Part shown: in pieces, positions 7,890-14,394 of the stretch | Position numbering within the stretch: position 1 is the first letter of the stretch | Layout of the letters: each line of letters starts with the position of its first letter | Source: a virus | DNA: 64,000 nucleotides | Direction: 5' to 3' (one strand) | IMG/VR virus record: IMGVR_UViG_3300020442_000016 | Location: 34,769 to 98,768 of that record | Position numbers and translations under genes: made by a program | Notes under the pieces: model-generated | What the model was told of the DNA's origin: nothing | What the model saw: the letters and a program-made list of their open reading frames with translations, nothing else | The model's database searches: none

Positions 7890-8712
7890 TGATACATATC
7901 TCATGAGTTGTATCGATGGGATGCAACTTATGGATGAGGAGAGTGTTGACTTAGTTGTCACCTCTCCTCCTTATGATGACTTGAGGACATACAATGATTC
8001 CAGTAAGTGGGATCACAATGTGTTTATGCAGGTTGCTGATAACCTCACCCGCGTATTGAAGCAGGGTGGGGTTATTATGTGGAATGTGAATGACGCTACG
8101 ATTAAAGGTAGTGAGTCTGGATCTAGTTTCCGTCAGTGTCTATATTTCATGGATAAGTGTGGTCTACGACTACACGATACTATGATATATGAGAAGACTG
8201 GCACAGCATTCGCGTCAGGTCCTAAGAGTGTAAGATATACTCAAATCTTTGAGTATTGTTTTATACTATCCAAGGGTAAACCCAAGACTATTAATCTTAT
8301 TCAAGATAAGAAGAATGCATGGGCAGGTTACACCAGTTTTGGCAATGCTAAGACTCGAAAGAAGGATGGCACAATGCACGATCCTAATCGAAAGAGTAAT
8401 GTCATCCGTGAGTATGGTGTAAGGACTAACATTTGGAAGATTAAAAACTCAGGTGGTTTTGGTCAATCATCCAAAGCAAGTTACAAACATCCTGCCACAA
8501 TGCCTGAGGAATTGGCAAGGGGTCACATTCAAACATGGTCAAATCCAAACGATCTAGTTTTGGATCCTTTTATGGGTGCTGGCACCACTGCACAGGTTGC
8601 ACTTGAAGAGAATAGACATTTTATTGGATTTGAGATTGATGAAATGTATCATGGCATGTGTGTTGAGCGTGTGCTACCATTTAAGGATAATCTAATCACT
8701 CGTCTATCATGA
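7873..8712 (+). CDS. Beta-class DNA methyltransferase (N4-cytosine or N6-adenine)
   Basis: This 279-aa enzyme carries the catalytic motif IV TSPPY at residues 30-34 and the AdoMet-binding motif I DPFMGAGTT at 231-239. The order IV before I, with the recognition region between, marks the beta class. The SPPY form favours N4-cytosine methylation, but N6-adenine is not excluded. The C-terminal segment after motif I (FIGFEIDEMY) is also typical. The length is normal for a complete stand-alone methylase. The upstream gene overlaps it by 17 bases and resembles a nuclease. On its own it could protect phage DNA from host restriction; with the partner it could form a restriction-modification pair. The next gene overlaps its stop by 4 bases. 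Confidence 0.92.
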   Translation: MKLSLDDTYLMSCIDGMQLMDEESVDLVVTSPPYDDLRTYNDSSKWDHNVFMQVADNLTRVLKQGGVIMWNVNDATIKGSESGSSFRQCLYFMDKCGLRLHDTMIYEKTGTAFASGPKSVRYTQIFEYCFILSKGKPKTINLIQDKKNAWAGYTSFGNAKTRKKDGTMHDPNRKSNVIREYGVRTNIWKIKNSGGFGQSSKASYKHPATMPEELARGHIQTWSNPNDLVLDPFMGAGTTAQVALEENRHFIGFEIDEMYHGMCVERVLPFKDNLITRLS

Positions 8713-8990
8713 TTCACGAAGTGCCCGAAGGTTACTCACATTATAGTTGTGAGGAATTTAACAAAACATATGATCGTGTGTGGTTACACCACTCGCGAGA
8801 ATACATATATGCAGAGGGTGCAGAGGTCAAAACAGTTTGGGGATTTATCAAGCGTAAAACTGGTGCAATTCATTCACCAATAAATGCAAAGAAGGTCGGT
8901 AAGATCATCGATCCCGATCAAACTACGCCCTACACTGCTATGCCACGCCCTAAAGTCAGTCCACTCATGCTATTGTGTGATTATGATTAA
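8709..8990 (+). CDS. Hypothetical protein (93 aa)
   Basis: This is a basic 93-aa protein with aromatic-rich strands in the first half (YSHYSCEEF, YDRVWLHHSREYIY) and a Pro-rich end. No family is recognised. The ATG overlaps the methyltransferase stop by 4 bases, so it is probably co-translated with it; any link to methylation is only positional. Its own 3' end overlaps the next ATG by 8 bases. Confidence 0.72.
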   Translation: MIHEVPEGYSHYSCEEFNKTYDRVWLHHSREYIYAEGAEVKTVWGFIKRKTGAIHSPINAKKVGKIIDPDQTTPYTAMPRPKVSPLMLLCDYD

Positions 8991-9240
8991 AGATCGTGCG
9001 ATCGTGACCCCCAAGACCCCTAAGGCAAGGGAAATTCTAACAAATCACTTAAATAATAAGAGTGAGGTTAGACTTGAGGCATATAAGATGCGATCAGGCA
9101 TTAAAAGGTGCTTTGTCAGTGCTATCGACAACCCAGACTTTTGGTTTTGGGTAGATAAGGACTGGGATGAAGACTGGGACATTTACATTATTAACGATGA
9201 CAATACCAAGTTTCACACAGACATCGGACGCCCCATATGA
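8983..9240 (+). CDS. Hypothetical protein (85 aa)
   Basis: I start this at the ATG at 8983, which overlaps the preceding stop by 8 bases; the longer open frame upstream lies entirely inside the preceding gene. The product has a basic N-terminal half and a Trp/Asp-rich C-terminal half (FWFWVDKDWDEDWD). No family is recognised. It is part of a run of overlapping small genes. Confidence 0.7.
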   Translation: MIKDRAIVTPKTPKAREILTNHLNNKSEVRLEAYKMRSGIKRCFVSAIDNPDFWFWVDKDWDEDWDIYIINDDNTKFHTDIGRPI

Positions 9241-9400
9241 CCGTCACTGGTATAAAGTATGGTGCACTGATAACTCAGTTAAAATACTACACTCCTATCA
9301 AGAAGTGCAAGAAGTGTGGTGGAATTTTAAGCACTTCTTATCACATGTAGAGGTCATCGATGCCAAACGAAACAAACAATCAGGATCAGGATTCGGGTGA
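9197..9400 (+). CDS. Small hypothetical protein (67 aa)
   Basis: The frame from about 9230 reads as a plausible globular protein rich in Trp and His (HWYKVWCTD, EVWWNFKHFL). The start is uncertain: the ATG at 9197 overlaps the previous gene by 44 bases, and no closer ATG, GTG or TTG is well placed. The 3' end overlaps the next gene by 41 bases. It has no known family. Confidence 0.5.
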   Translation: MTIPSFTQTSDAPYDRHWYKVWCTDNSVKILHSYQEVQEVWWNFKHFLSHVEVIDAKRNKQSGSGFG

Positions 9401-9572
9401 TGGGTTGGACATCACTGTTGACGATAATGGCAATGTTAGTATAGAATGGGATCACAATGACCCTAGATGGTCAATGTTTAATGGATGGAAGTCAGAAGAC
9501 TTTCTTCAATTAATTAGTGACGGAATTACCAAATACGATTTAAGACACGAATTGAATCATGATGACATCTAA
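9360..9572 (+). CDS. Small acidic hypothetical protein (70 aa)
   Basis: This is a strongly acidic, Asn/Asp-rich N-terminus followed by a DITVDDNGNVSIEWD strand pair and a short helical end. It has no recognised family. It overlaps genes on both sides (41 bases before, 14 after), in the same transcription unit as the methylase cassette. Confidence 0.65.
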   Translation: MPNETNNQDQDSGDGLDITVDDNGNVSIEWDHNDPRWSMFNGWKSEDFLQLISDGITKYDLRHELNHDDI

Positions 9573-9831
9573 CGCTATTAGCGATTTTAATATCAATAAT
9601 GACCAAACTGGCACTATTGAGAAACACCACGAAAATTTGAAAACATGCAAATCTGCATTTTGTGATATTCTTTATGAATTCCTTGATGAAGGTGTGCTAA
9701 CTCCTGGAGAAACTGTTTCATGCTTCCGTGATGCATTGCAAATGATTGTGGATAATCATCAACAGTCATTGAATAACAGTAAAGCAGCACTGGAATTGAT
9801 CTCTCAAATTAGTAAGAATGAAGATCAATGA
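9559..9831 (+). CDS. Small helical hypothetical protein (90 aa)
   Basis: Tandem ATGs at 9559 and 9562 begin a predicted mostly helical, acidic protein with two Cys (CKSAFC). It has no recognised domain. It overlaps its neighbours by 14 bases on both sides. The function is unknown. Confidence 0.68.
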   Translation: MMTSNAISDFNINNDQTGTIEKHHENLKTCKSAFCDILYEFLDEGVLTPGETVSCFRDALQMIVDNHQQSLNNSKAALELISQISKNEDQ

Positions 9832-10054
9832 TGGTGATGAAGGGAAGAAGGCATCTAAAGAATTGAATGATGCAATGTGGTCAATAAGAAAATTATATGA
9901 CCCAGAGAATATCAATTCACTCGAAGATTCACTAGATGACACACTCTCAAAATTCAACAAACTATCAGAAACCCTGCGAAGATCCGCTGAAGTGTCAGGA
10001 TTGGCAAAACGCAAACTTAAAAATCCTAGACAAAGTGATGGCAAATTATTCTAA
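9818..10054 (+). CDS. Small helical hypothetical protein (78 aa)
   Basis: The protein has a charged, coiled-coil-like body (residues 15-62) and a basic C-terminal tail. It has no recognised family. It is the last gene of the overlapping run that starts with the nuclease/methylase pair; an 84-base non-coding gap with a new promoter follows. Confidence 0.68.
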   Translation: MKINDGDEGKKASKELNDAMWSIRKLYDPENINSLEDSLDDTLSKFNKLSETLRRSAEVSGLAKRKLKNPRQSDGKLF

Positions 10055-10110
10055 TGATATGCCAGTGGCAGAAGTGCACACTGAGGAGAGCGGATCTGCC
10101 CCTTAGTGCC

Positions 10111-10116
10111 TATTAT
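10111..10116 (+). promoter_or_regulatory. Promoter -10 box (TATTAT) with conserved downstream sequence
   Basis: TATTAT is followed by AGGTGCA, nearly identical to the start of the helicase promoter (TATAATAGGTGCA). TGCC immediately precedes it, as at 12911 and 10844. I see no good -35 box. Confidence 0.55.
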
Positions 10117-10138
10117 AGGTGCATAGCAAACAAACCCA

Positions 10139-10330
10139 GTGACTTTTCCAATTCTCTCTCGAATGATTCACTCAAAGAAAACTATCGTTGACATCATGAA
10201 AACATGTGATGGCGCTGATACTCTCTCACGAGAGGAGAAGTTTGAAGTATTCTGCAAAGTATGTGATAACATGCTAAACGAAGGTAGAATCACTAAAGTA
10301 AATCACACTCGCTGGACTACTATTTTTTGA
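10139..10330 (+). CDS. Small hypothetical protein (63 aa)
   Basis: The proposed GTG start at 10139 follows an AACAAACAAACCCA leader much like the AACAAACAAACAA leader of the gene at 14395; an ATG at 10163 is the alternative. The protein is small, helical and basic with two Cys. It has no recognised family. It is the first gene of a promoter-led early cassette running to 10834. Confidence 0.6.
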   Translation: MTFPILSRMIHSKKTIVDIMKTCDGADTLSREEKFEVFCKVCDNMLNEGRITKVNHTRWTTIF

Positions 10331-10332
10331 TT

Positions 10333-10461
10333 ATGAGCACACTACACCACGAATCTATTCTTGAAACCATCTATGATGAAATTTGTGAAGAATTTCCCGA
10401 ATTGAATGATGATGCCAAATTTGAATTAACACGTCAACGTTTTGAGGATCAGTGTCAATGA
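10333..10461 (+). CDS. Tiny acidic hypothetical protein (42 aa)
   Basis: The ATG at 10333 opens a 42-aa acidic helical peptide ending in TGA at 10459-10461, which overlaps the next ATG (ATGA). The regular ATGA coupling on its 3' side supports its being real. There is no family or function assignment. Confidence 0.6.
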   Translation: MSTLHHESILETIYDEICEEFPELNDDAKFELTRQRFEDQCQ

Positions 10462-10598
10462 GGATCGCATTACTTGCAATTATCGTGCTAGTAGGTGCCA
10501 ATCTCGGTCTTACTATCATCGATAAAATGACTGAGATCCAAGACGCTAAAATGGAGCGTCTTTGTAACATTGATGAATCTTACTGCACACCACAATGA
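10458..10598 (+). CDS. Tiny single-span membrane protein (46 aa)
   Basis: This is a 46-aa product with a hydrophobic stretch at residues 3-20 (RIALLAIIVLVGANLGL) that would span the membrane or act as a signal anchor, then a charged tail with two Cys. ATGA overlaps occur on both sides. Small early membrane proteins in phages often act on the host envelope or block superinfection, but no function can be stated here. Confidence 0.6.
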   Translation: MRIALLAIIVLVGANLGLTIIDKMTEIQDAKMERLCNIDESYCTPQ

Positions 10599-10834
10599 CA
10601 TACGAAGAAAATCGTAGACAATCACTCGATGAAGTAATTCAAGAGTATATTGAAGACGAAAAATGTGGTCCAGATCTTTTAGTTAAAGATCTATTGGACA
10701 CACTAACAACAATCCGTGAGTATCATGAAACACAGGCACGAAAGTGTGATGTAGTTTATATGAAACTTAATGGTATCCTGAGAGGGTTTGGGACAGTCGC
10801 GGAAGTGCCCACTAATGCCCCTAAAGCACCCTGA
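10595..10834 (+). CDS. Small hypothetical protein (79 aa)
   Basis: This is an acidic helical protein with a possible coiled coil over residues 10-60. It has no recognised family. It overlaps the tiny membrane protein gene by 4 bases. It is the last gene of this cassette; a new -10 box follows 10 bases downstream. Confidence 0.68.
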   Translation: MTYEENRRQSLDEVIQEYIEDEKCGPDLLVKDLLDTLTTIREYHETQARKCDVVYMKLNGILRGFGTVAEVPTNAPKAP

Positions 10835-10843
10835 TCGATGCCA

Positions 10844-10849
10844 TACTAT
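10844..10849 (+). promoter_or_regulatory. Promoter -10 box (TACTAT)
   Basis: TGCCA precedes TACTATAAAA in the 41-base gap before the gene at 10876. It resembles the TGCC-TATAAT elements elsewhere in this region. There is no clear -35. Confidence 0.4.
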
Positions 10850-10875
10850 AAAAGTCAAAACAAACGAGGCATTTC

Positions 10876-11127
10876 ATGCAACTCACAGCAAAAGGCGGCA
10901 ACATGGTTGTTGATTTCTATCCCCTTAAGTTCGCTACTGGCGAAGTCCATAACCGTCTTATGCTGAAAATTGTAACTTTCTCTGGTTGCACTCAATCCAA
11001 GCGATATATCAACAAAAAAGATATGAATCGCGAAGTATACGAGCGCGTCGAGAATTATGGTTACGATGTTACTGATCTGCATGTTATCCCACAACTGTTT
11101 AATTCTGCTCTCGCCCCCGCTTGCTGA
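10876..11127 (+). CDS. Hypothetical protein (83 aa)
   Basis: This is a compact 83-aa protein with alternating strands (MVVDFYPLKF, RLMLKIVTFSGCT) and a basic helix. No family is recognised. Its stop overlaps the following tiny membrane-protein ATG by one base. The function is unknown. Confidence 0.7.
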   Translation: MQLTAKGGNMVVDFYPLKFATGEVHNRLMLKIVTFSGCTQSKRYINKKDMNREVYERVENYGYDVTDLHVIPQLFNSALAPAC

Positions 11128-11210
11128 TGTCAGTCGAATTTAGTCTTGCAATTACTGGTATTTTATCAGTCGCTGGTATTATTCTATTTTTCAAAGCAGT
11201 TTATCGATGA
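11127..11210 (+). CDS. Tiny membrane peptide (27 aa)
   Basis: This is a 27-aa open frame almost entirely made of one hydrophobic span (about residues 5-22). It lies between two genes with one-base and ATGA overlaps, which is the main evidence that it is translated. It has no family. Confidence 0.45.
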   Translation: MSVEFSLAITGILSVAGIILFFKAVYR

Positions 11211-11335
11211 CCCCTGACACTTTCAACTTCACTGGTGATGCAATCACGGTTATTGGATTTATTGGTGTTGCATCAACTGGAATTATTCTATTCACAGCAT
11301 TCACACGTTATTTCAATTCACCATTGAGGAAGTAA
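11207..11335 (+). CDS. Tiny membrane protein (42 aa)
   Basis: This is a 42-aa product with one predicted membrane span (about residues 11-32, Ile/Gly/Val/Ala rich) and a basic C-terminus. It overlaps the preceding membrane peptide by ATGA, and the two have similar hydrophobic cores (GIIL[F]), so they may form a pair. The function is unknown. Confidence 0.5.
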   Translation: MTPDTFNFTGDAITVIGFIGVASTGIILFTAFTRYFNSPLRK

Positions 11336-11337
11336 AA

Positions 11338-11631
11338 ATGTCATTTTCTCAGGAAGATTCAAAGAAAATCGCAAATGCATATTGCGATTATCAAATAGAG
11401 CACATGGATTACGACCAATTATCCCATCTTGCTAAAGACTTATTAATGCAAACTTATTCACATTTAGACTACGAAGAAATTACAGCAGAGATATCAGATC
11501 TCTACGATGATGAAGTGTTAGAAACTGTAGTCGAGAATGCGAAGATCTCACGGTCTCCAGTGAAAGATTTTTATGAAGAAGTGCTAGACTTTTATCGTAA
11601 TCCACTTAATCACACTTTCGCCCAAAACTAA
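11338..11631 (+). CDS. Acidic helical hypothetical protein (97 aa)
   Basis: This is a strongly acidic protein, predicted all-helical, with many Tyr and Asp. It has no recognised family. It begins 2 bases after the stop of the preceding membrane protein, and its stop shares one base with the next ATG (TAATG), so it belongs to the same transcript. Confidence 0.7.
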   Translation: MSFSQEDSKKIANAYCDYQIEHMDYDQLSHLAKDLLMQTYSHLDYEEITAEISDLYDDEVLETVVENAKISRSPVKDFYEEVLDFYRNPLNHTFAQN

Positions 11632-11828
11632 TGCCTAACTACGAAACATCCGATCAACAACACTCGATTGACAACATGAGTGACACATTGATGATCGCAT
11701 TGCAACGGAATGCTGATAACAGTAATTTCCAGGAAATGAAAGCAATTTATGAAGAGTGGGTTGTTGATGGTCGTGATCCCGAAGATGGCAGTTACCAATT
11801 TATTTTTGTCCCTAATCTGACCTTATAA
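11631..11828 (+). CDS. Small hypothetical protein (65 aa)
   Basis: This is an acidic 65-aa protein with a hydrophobic C-terminal strand (YQFIFVPNLTL). It is coupled to its upstream neighbour by TAATG overlap. No domain is recognised. Confidence 0.65.
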   Translation: MPNYETSDQQHSIDNMSDTLMIALQRNADNSNFQEMKAIYEEWVVDGRDPEDGSYQFIFVPNLTL

Positions 11829-11829
11829 A

Positions 11830-12024
11830 ATGAAAGGAATGTCCAAACAAGATCGAATTCTACTTGCTATTAAACAAGTTGAAAATGTGACCAAATTGTG
11901 TGAAAGTTTGGACTATACCCATTACTTAACTAAAAGTTGCTCATTGAAGCAACTTCCTTATGAATTGCAGAGACAATTAAGTCTTCTACAATCACATGAA
12001 GATGACACCATATTTGATCGCTAA
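11830..12024 (+). CDS. Small helical hypothetical protein (64 aa)
   Basis: The ATG at 11830 directly follows the previous stop; an in-frame ATG at 11839 preceded by GAAAGGAA is an equally good start. The protein is helical with mixed charge and has no family. It ends the cassette; about 100 bases of non-coding sequence with a -10 box follow. Confidence 0.62.
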   Translation: MKGMSKQDRILLAIKQVENVTKLCESLDYTHYLTKSCSLKQLPYELQRQLSLLQSHEDDTIFDR

Positions 12025-12090
12025 AGTAAAGAGAATATATGACAGTATACAAACCGCCACACGACAGGTCGCCAAGGACCCGCTGTGCCC

Positions 12091-12096
12091 TACAAT
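12091..12096 (+). promoter_or_regulatory. Promoter -10 box (TACAAT)
   Basis: TGTGCCC precedes TACAAT in the gap between 12024 and 12124. It has the same TGCCC-TAnAAT form as the box at 12911. The predicted transcript start is near 12103. Confidence 0.45.
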
Positions 12097-12123
12097 GGTT
12101 GTATGACAAACGAAACCAACAAC

Positions 12124-12309
12124 ATGATTCACAAAAACGAAGCATTCCTGAATGCAATCCAAGGACTTCAATCATTCGTCCTTGATACCAACGCAGACAT
12201 CGATATGGCATACGATTGGGTGTCTGATCAGTCAGGAATTGCATCCTTTGTGCATCAAAATGAAGCATGGGATATGTTTTACGATGCATGGGAGAGTGCA
12301 AATGTTTGA
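12124..12309 (+). CDS. Small hypothetical protein (61 aa)
   Basis: I prefer the ATG at 12124 over 12103 or 12085. The upstream -10 box puts the transcript start at about 12103, and the ACAAACGAAACCAACAAC leader then matches the leaders of the other early genes. The product is acidic and Trp/Met-rich and has no recognised family. It overlaps the next gene by 8 bases. Confidence 0.6.
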   Translation: MIHKNEAFLNAIQGLQSFVLDTNADIDMAYDWVSDQSGIASFVHQNEAWDMFYDAWESANV

Positions 12310-12538
12310 TATTTTTGAAGACATCAACAATCAACTAAACTCCCTGACTATCTACAAACCAAACATGACAAATCCATATGTTGAAAATCTCGTTGAAATG
12401 GGTTACGATCGTGCAGATTGTGAAACCGTAGCAACAGCGGGAATTGATAAGAAATTCCCCTTAAACATTCACGGTCGTGTTTATAATACTCAAGAAGAGT
12501 ATAACGAAGCACTTCACGATTTCATCAACGGACTTTAA
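12302..12538 (+). CDS. Small hypothetical protein (78 aa)
   Basis: The ATG at 12302 overlaps the previous stop. The product is a 78-aa mixed alpha/beta protein. Residues 25-48 (NPYVENLVEMGYDRADCETVA) resemble a UBA-like or helical-bundle sequence, but I would not assign a domain. The function is unknown. Confidence 0.65.
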   Translation: MFDIFEDINNQLNSLTIYKPNMTNPYVENLVEMGYDRADCETVATAGIDKKFPLNIHGRVYNTQEEYNEALHDFINGL

Positions 12539-12542
12539 TCAA

Positions 12543-12869
12543 ATGACTATTTTCATTGAGCGCGGTATCCGCCACAACGACAAATCTATCTACGTTGAAG
12601 ACATTTTTGTGGAGCAAGATTCTGTTTGGAAGGATGACCGCAGACTCGCCGCGTTTACTATTACTGAAGATGTAAGTGGTCCGCACATTGGTGACTTTAA
12701 TGCGCGTCGGTATCGTGTTAATCAGCGCACACAATTAGACAACGGCGTCTACATCTATCCTAAGATCTATGGCGCGGAAACTGTTAGCGAGTGCAAGGAA
12801 TTTATCGAGGGTTATATCAACGAAGATATCACCCAGAGAATCATGAAAACGGATCAAGCAACCAGTTGA
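12543..12869 (+). CDS. Hypothetical protein (108 aa)
   Basis: The start is the ATG at 12543, 4 bases after the previous stop. The protein is beta-rich (TIFIERGIR, IYVEDIFVEQD) with a C-terminal helix and mixed charge. No family is recognised. It ends its cassette; a 95-base non-coding stretch with a promoter and a hairpin follows. Confidence 0.7.
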   Translation: MTIFIERGIRHNDKSIYVEDIFVEQDSVWKDDRRLAAFTITEDVSGPHIGDFNARRYRVNQRTQLDNGVYIYPKIYGAETVSECKEFIEGYINEDITQRIMKTDQATS

Positions 12870-12910
12870 TTAAGTGTCACACAGGTTGTAGGCACCGCTC
12901 TTCTATGCCC

Positions 12911-12916
12911 TATAAT
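12911..12916 (+). promoter_or_regulatory. Promoter -10 box (perfect TATAAT)
   Basis: TATGCCC precedes TATAAT. A TTGTAG at 12886-12891 could be a -35 but is 19 bases away. A 5' leader hairpin follows at 12927. Confidence 0.6.
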
Positions 12917-12926
12917 AAAGACATCA

Positions 12927-12944
12927 GGGGGAGAGAGGTCCCCC
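12927..12944 (+). promoter_or_regulatory. 5'-leader hairpin
   Basis: GGGGGA (12927-12932) pairs with TCCCCC (12939-12944) around a GAGAGG loop, only a few bases after the predicted transcript start. There is no T run, so it is not a terminator. It may stabilise the mRNA 5' end or be a protein-binding site; that is inference. Confidence 0.5.
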
Positions 12945-12964
12945 ACAATCACTAAATTCCAAAC

Positions 12965-13276
12965 ATGCGTAAAATCGAGCGTCTCATGAATCAAGCAATC
13001 CGCCAGCGTCGTAACTGGTCAAATGCTAACACTTCCGTTGTAGTTGATGATAACAACAACGCCGAAGTTTATCTTCATGGCAATCACATCGCAACGATTG
13101 GTGATGAGATTCAACTTTTTGATGGTGGTTGGCAGTCTAACACCACTAAGTCACGTTTGAATGCTATTTGTTACGAATTCGCTTACGGTTGTGGTGTTTT
13201 TCAAAAGCAATTTGAGTGGTTTGTTAACACTGACAACGGCACAGTAGATTTCGTTAACGGCATCACAGTATCATGA
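12965..13276 (+). CDS. Hypothetical protein (103 aa)
   Basis: This 103-aa protein has a basic N-terminal helix (residues 1-20, Arg-rich) and then a beta-rich body (SVVVDDNNNAEVYLHGNHIATIGD) ending in an aromatic stretch. I have the impression that similar proteins are common in cyanophages, but I cannot name a family. It overlaps the next gene by 4 bases (ATGA). Confidence 0.72.
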   Translation: MRKIERLMNQAIRQRRNWSNANTSVVVDDNNNAEVYLHGNHIATIGDEIQLFDGGWQSNTTKSRLNAICYEFAYGCGVFQKQFEWFVNTDNGTVDFVNGITVS

Positions 13277-13455
13277 GTTGCCAATTAGATTTTCTCACCG
13301 ATGTATACACTGAATGGTGTAACAAAGAAGGTCTAGAATTGATCTCCGCCGATGATCAACTCTATTGCGCTGATGGTCCTGATCTTACACTACGTCAGCG
13401 CGTTTGGTTATCCAACTTCATTGAAGTTTGGGACGTAATTAACCAAAACACATAA
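13273..13455 (+). CDS. Small acidic hypothetical protein (60 aa)
   Basis: This 60-aa protein, rich in Trp, Asp and Leu, is coupled by ATGA overlap to the gene before it. It has no recognised domain. A TATAAT (13468-13473) just after its stop may drive the next tiny gene. Confidence 0.65.
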   Translation: MSCQLDFLTDVYTEWCNKEGLELISADDQLYCADGPDLTLRQRVWLSNFIEVWDVINQNT

Positions 13456-13467
13456 AAAGCGGGTTTA

Positions 13468-13473
13468 TATAAT
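13468..13473 (+). promoter_or_regulatory. Possible -10 box (TATAAT)
   Basis: A perfect TATAAT lies in the 63-base gap before the ATG at 13519. No -35 consensus is visible. Confidence 0.4.
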
Positions 13474-13518
13474 TGTATCTCCAACCGCGAGATCTCCCCG
13501 CTCTCACTATCACAAACA

Positions 13519-13653
13519 ATGCGCATTTTTCTTCTTGCTCTTCTCGCGATTCTTTGCTATAATAGCAACGACGCGAGATTTTTCATTTCAGATCAATTAC
13601 ACAATGCCGCTGAGATTGTCCGCCCTGATCCACAACTTCGCATCAACTATTAA
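13519..13653 (+). CDS. Tiny exported or membrane-anchored protein (44 aa)
   Basis: This is a 44-aa product with an N-terminal hydrophobic stretch after a single Arg (RIFLLALLAILCYN), which would act as a signal peptide or membrane anchor; a Cys sits at its end but a true lipobox is not convincing. The rest is short and polar. The leader CACAAACA before the ATG resembles other early genes here. Confidence 0.5.
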   Translation: MRIFLLALLAILCYNSNDARFFISDQLHNAAEIVRPDPQLRINY

Positions 13654-13682
13654 TATAGATACTTTACAATTTCCCCATTAAC

Positions 13683-14315
13683 ATGACTGACAAATTAAGT
13701 GACAAACTAGAGAAGAAAATCACCCAAGAAACTTATGGGTTGTTTCCTACTGGTGTCACTCGTTATCAACTTGATAATAGTGAAGAATTAAAGAAAAAAG
13801 TCTTATTGTGGATGAAAGACCAGGAAATCGTTGATGATCATGGTCGCCGTATGTTATGCCACAATATTACACAAGTTGGAGAGAAAAATAAGATCCTCGA
13901 TGATATCCCAGAGTTAGAGCAGGCACTCATGAAAGCGGTGGGATTTCACAATCAAAATACTTTCAACTATAGTTGCAATTTAGCAATTAATGAAGCATAC
14001 GTTGAATTAGCAACAGAGGGAGCACTTTACGCCCCTCATGAGCATTCAAATTGCCTTTATTCTCTCACTTACTTTATTAACTACAATCATGAAAATCATG
14101 GATTTTTGAAATTTAGGCGTAATGTATTGTCTTCAATGTATCCTGTTATGCAGGTGAATTCTAATCAACTCACCCCATACAATATGCCTGAAGCAACTTT
14201 CACAATGCGCGAAGGTGATGTTATCATTTATCCCTCAAATGTTACTCACGGTTATGACTCTAACAGTGCTGACGAGCGTATCACATTAACCGCAAATATC
14301 ATACCAGTTGAGTGA
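13683..14315 (+). CDS. Putative 2OG-Fe(II) oxygenase (stand-alone copy)
   Basis: This 210-aa protein has the 2OG-Fe(II) oxygenase fold signature: H119-x-H121 in an APHEHSNCLYSLTYFINY strand pair, GDVIIYPSNVTHG with H189, and R199 leading an ITLTANI strand. The first triad segment is HxH rather than HxD, as in other TIGR02466-like proteins, so the acidic ligand may be E120 or lie elsewhere. The role is a probable hydroxylase of unknown substrate. It is not in the oxygenase operon but among small early genes, and it has a different N-terminus from those copies. Confidence 0.82.
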   Translation: MTDKLSDKLEKKITQETYGLFPTGVTRYQLDNSEELKKKVLLWMKDQEIVDDHGRRMLCHNITQVGEKNKILDDIPELEQALMKAVGFHNQNTFNYSCNLAINEAYVELATEGALYAPHEHSNCLYSLTYFINYNHENHGFLKFRRNVLSSMYPVMQVNSNQLTPYNMPEATFTMREGDVIIYPSNVTHGYDSNSADERITLTANIIPVE

Positions 14316-14363
14316 CACTTTTATTACTGTCACCTAAGTATGTGCTACGGTGTTTTTTTCCAC

Positions 14364-14369
14364 TATAAT
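14364..14369 (+). promoter_or_regulatory. Promoter -10 box (TATAAT)
   Basis: A perfect TATAAT lies 26 bases before the ATG at 14395 and is followed by an AACAAACAAACAA leader. There is no clear -35; TTTTTTTCCAC precedes it, one base different from the cyanobacterial DnaA box. Confidence 0.6.
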
Positions 14370-14394
14370 AAGTGTATAAGAAACAAACAAACAA

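Noticed and set aside
12038-12184. Possible small + strand frame of about 48 codons starting MTVYKPPHDR
   Set aside because: It runs through the -10 box and into the next gene in another frame; no ribosome site and a low-complexity Arg/Pro composition.
12320-12390. UBA-like domain in the 78-aa protein
   Set aside because: The MGYDR segment is too short and common to support it without a structural match.
14312-14333. GTGACA/TGTCAC hairpin after the oxygenase at 13683 as a terminator
   Set aside because: It is only a 6-bp stem with no T run directly following; the downstream T7 run is about 20 bases away.
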